From Casuarius casuarius (Eukaryota > Chordata > Aves > Casuariiformes > Casuariidae), in NCBI GenBank assembly GCA_003342895.1, contig PTFA01000009.1, positions 8,390,677-8,454,676 on the forward strand: a DNA stretch of 64,000 bases. Direction: 5' to 3'. The notes under the pieces are model-generated. The model had not been told where the DNA came from. It saw nothing but the letters and a program-made list of their open reading frames with translations, and ran no database searches. Position numbers and translations under genes: made by a program. This document shows, piece after piece, positions 61,201-64,000 of this stretch (within the stretch, counting starts at the first letter, position 1; every line of letters starts with the position of its first letter).

Positions 61201-62950
61201 GATATCTTCACTAGACTTTCTCTCATTTGTATTTGAATTTATTTCTCACAGAAGAGCAAATTAGCAGAAGCTGATTGGCATATCATTACTATACAAGCAT
61301 CTTTAATTTTAAAGAATCATTTTAAGACAGCATACAAGGGCTAGAGGATCTGGAATCTGTTCTAGAGCAGAGAACAGGTAAGTCAGTTTAGAAAAAAAGG
61401 GTAGAAAAATAATGGAAAAAAGGTAAGAAATTCTCATATTAAGAAAAAAGAAAAATCCACTCTCATTCCATTAAGGAAAAGCCTTTCCACATTAAAATTA
61501 GAAACAACAATTATGATCTACCAGGAACTTGCTAAATGACATTCTGTTAAAGTGCTTCCAGAACTGAGTTCTGTTTGGGTAAATACTTGGAAAATAAAGT
61601 TTGAATGAGACAAGACTTGAACATGGACCAAAATCTTGCACAGCATTCTTGATTACAGTGCATGCTGAGAGAAGATCTTTTTTCCTTATTAATTCAGACG
61701 TATATTTAGACAGGGGTGAAAGAACAGTATCCTAAGGAACTGCATGCATGTGTGTATGCATGTCTGTACATATGCTTTGGGAACACTCTCATCAGACATA
61801 GGGCCTTTCATTCAGGAATTAAGGAGGTTCCTAATTCAAAGCACTGACAAGTCCCCTTGGCATAACTTTGTACTATTATATTTCCTAATTCCATTCTGAG
61901 TGTTAATCTGTGGTAGACTTTTTGCAGGTATGCTTAACGGGATATGATTTTCTTCTTCAGAGACTCCCATGCCAGAGCTCAGTCTGTGAATGCTGTGGCC
62001 TTTTGGACACTTATTAATAGCATGACAAAATTTCAAGTCTTCCTTCACAAGCGAATGGCCGACAGTTACTTGAAAGCTACTTGAAAATTCTGGCTGGGGT
62101 GGGACACACTTTACTTCCTTTATGATCAATTAAAAAAAATCTTAATCATCAGTCTTCCCCACTTCAAAATAAGCTTGGTAACATGTTTAAAGTAGAAGGT
62201 AAATATACTCGAGCAATAACAAAATCCAAGGGCAGACCAATCTGTGTCCGTCTAAAATGGGAAGGACCAAAGAGAAAAAGCTGGGGCTATAGTCAAATCT
62301 TCTGTTTGCAATACAGTTATATATAGTAAATGCTAACGAGGTGAAGAAAATATTAATGGCCTATGCTAAGTTACAGAGAATTTCTTAGGGTCTAAAAGAA
62401 TGATGGATAGAAAATATCCACTAAAACAAGAGTAAAGCTTATGTACTGAAGAATTCAGAACAACTGTCGGAATTCAGAGTGCAGGATTCTGCATCAGAGT
62501 GCCACTGCGGGAGAAAGCAACATCCTGGGTGCTGCACGACCACCGAAAAACAAACTGCTACTTAATTTTGAATTTTCCAGACAGTTTTTATATAAAAACT
62601 TGCCTTTCTTTAGTTTGACACATGAATAGGATGTCATAAAGAACAAAATCCAGCCTGACAATTTGTAAAATATCCATTGGGCTTCTGCCTGACTTGCAGC
62701 GGTCTCATTTGCTTGGCGCCCTGCGGGATTGGGTGAATGAGGTAATGCCCGCTCAGGCAACATCCAGCAAAAACTTGTGGCGGTTACTTGCATCAGGTAA
62801 GACAGAACGAGACTAAAGAGAACAACAATGTCATTTGTCAACAGGGCATGTGTATTTGCTTGGGTGTCTGGGCACAAAAAGCAGTTAAAGCTTTTTAAAA
62901 TTAGATCTCCAGATTTGAAAAAGACAAAACTCTCATGAACATACCTCATT
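58299..62950. other. Noncoding DNA, no gene seen
   Basis: AT-rich unique sequence. A small imperfect hairpin at 59270-59293 (GAGCAAAAATG/CATTTTGCTC) lies inside a TAAT-rich block (about 59205-59340) that reads like a conserved noncoding element. A TG/TGCA microsatellite lies at 61741-61774. The longest frame of the window, 151 codons at 62494-62949 (minus), has no recognisable domain and its GC-richer centre (62690-62770) explains its openness. Confidence 0.55.
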
Positions 62951-63000
62951 TACACACACACATGCATGTATATACAGACATTATATATATACATACACAC
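62951..63000. repeat. CA/TA compound microsatellite
   Basis: ACACACACA followed by TGCATGTATATA, TATATATATA and CATACACAC steps. It is an interrupted simple repeat likely to vary in length. Confidence 0.75.
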
Positions 63001-64000
63001 TTACCATACCGCCTGTAAGAGAAAGTTTTAATTGAAAGGCTTTAAAATTTAAAGTCAGGGGTTGGTGCTACACAGATTTTTGTACTGATGAAGCTTCTCC
63101 TCAAAGGAAAGTTGCCATCTGAGTATGACATTTTGACTTTGGAGTGTGAATGTCAAATGAATCAAAGAGAAACCTCTACACTTTCTTGCAAGAAAAGGAA
63201 AGAATTTGAAAAGTGAATCTATTTCTACACGTATGGATTACTGATGCCTGATTTTACAAGTCTTAGCATAAACATACTTTTCCTTTCAAATCACATACCC
63301 CAAATTAGATTTTTCATAAGACCAAAAGGCATCTTTTCTAGTCAGCAAAGAGAACAACTTGTCCTCTGTATTCCCCTTCCAAAAACGTCACAAAGACCAT
63401 AGGACTATGTTGATTACAGATCATTATTAGATTTGTTTATGTCAGTTCCCTTCTCTACTAGTTAGCTTTGCATACTTTATGAGGCTGAAATATTTCTTAT
63501 TAAAAACTGTGTCTGTGGATGATTTATTTTGAGACTTCCTTATGAGTGTTTAAAACTGTCACACCGATCATTCAAACTTCCTTTGTAGACTCCAGCCTCT
63601 CCAGCAAAATTAACGTTAGACCTACAAATCTGCCATTATTTTTAACTTGCACTAAAAACTCCTACATACTGGAGTAGTATTCCAGCAAATTTTGATGCTC
63701 TCAGCAACCTGCACACATAAGAGGATTCCAAATTATGAATTATCCTAGTGATATCTCCCAGTAATATACAACATACACAACACAGGATATAACAGAATAT
63801 AAAAATCCTAAAAATATATATATATATTTTTAAATTTTATTCTTCACATGCCAAAAAATAGTGCAAGTATTATTTTCACACAGTTGCCACAAAGCTCCGC
63901 TGGCTTCTGTGTGTTCGCGTGCAGTGCAGTAAGTTTGCAAGAAAGCTCACAGTTCAATTTACCAGATCTCTGCCAATACCCATAAATGTTTGCTCAAAGT
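63001..64000. other. Noncoding DNA, no gene seen
   Basis: AT-rich unique sequence with no frame of note. An ATATATATATATATATA run lies at 63814-63828. The last 130 bases are slightly richer in CpG (GTTCGCGTGC), but the window ends before anything can be judged. Confidence 0.55.

Noticed and set aside
61372..61384. Strong 5' splice-site match (ACAG|GTAAGT)
   Set aside because: No convincing acceptor pairs with it at exon distance. Isolated donor matches are expected by chance.
62494..62949. Longest open frame in the window, 151 codons, minus strand
   Set aside because: No domain, signal peptide or exon context is recognisable, and its centre is GC-richer, which lengthens frames by chance. 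One frame of this size is unremarkable in 64 kb.
1..64000. Search for CRISPR arrays, operons, phage or bacterial mobile elements
   Set aside because: No regularly spaced identical repeats, no long or densely packed reading frames and no bacterial gene layout. The window has the texture of vertebrate noncoding DNA.

Overview
This window looks like a gene-poor, AT-rich stretch of nuclear DNA from an amniote, most likely a bird or another sauropsid. I found no protein-coding gene that I can support. The evidence for the lineage is as follows. Recognisable CR1-type LINE remnants are present. There are several decayed palindromic (hairpin) repeats of a kind I associate with bird, turtle and crocodilian genomes. 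One avian-style solo LTR is present. I saw no L1, Alu or B1/B2 sequence that would point to a mammal. The longest ORF anywhere is 151 codons, and the ORFs are short, scattered over both strands and often overlapping, as expected of noncoding DNA.

Layout. Positions 1-10084 are ordinary unique noncoding DNA with one short CpG-dense patch near 8.8-9.0 kb. An antisense CR1-like fragment lies at about 10.09-10.26 kb. A possible exon with splice-like borders follows at 10510-10666, and a second small CpG-dense patch at 11.85-11.99 kb. Around 18.1-18.4 kb there are AT-rich microsatellites with a 21-bp exact duplication. The clearest mobile element is a 356-bp solo LTR at 21247-21602. It begins TG, ends CA, carries a TATA box and a poly(A) signal, and is flanked by a perfect 6-bp target-site duplication, CAGTAG.

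From 28 to 31.4 kb there is a degenerate tandem repeat, a CA microsatellite, the largest CpG-dense patch (about 30 CpGs between 30.29 and 30.73 kb) and one ancient hairpin repeat. From 41.9 to 50.1 kb there is a cluster of old repeats: two palindromic repeat copies, a 45-nt poly(A) tract, a well-preserved CR1 3' segment (48280-48745), a further old repeat fragment, and a GC-rich unit whose two ends are direct repeats about 402 bp apart. A pure T59 tract at 54182-54240 abuts a CpG-bearing segment that could be a retrocopy on the minus strand. The remainder, to 64000, is unique AT-rich DNA with small hairpins and CA/TA microsatellites.

Because there are no genes there is no pathway to describe. 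The window is best read as intergenic or intronic DNA that records several ages of transposition. I found no sign of a new multi-gene system. The observations most worth a second look are the solo LTR with its intact duplication, the 402-bp GC-rich unit, the orphan CpG patches, the two extreme homopolymers and the candidate exon.
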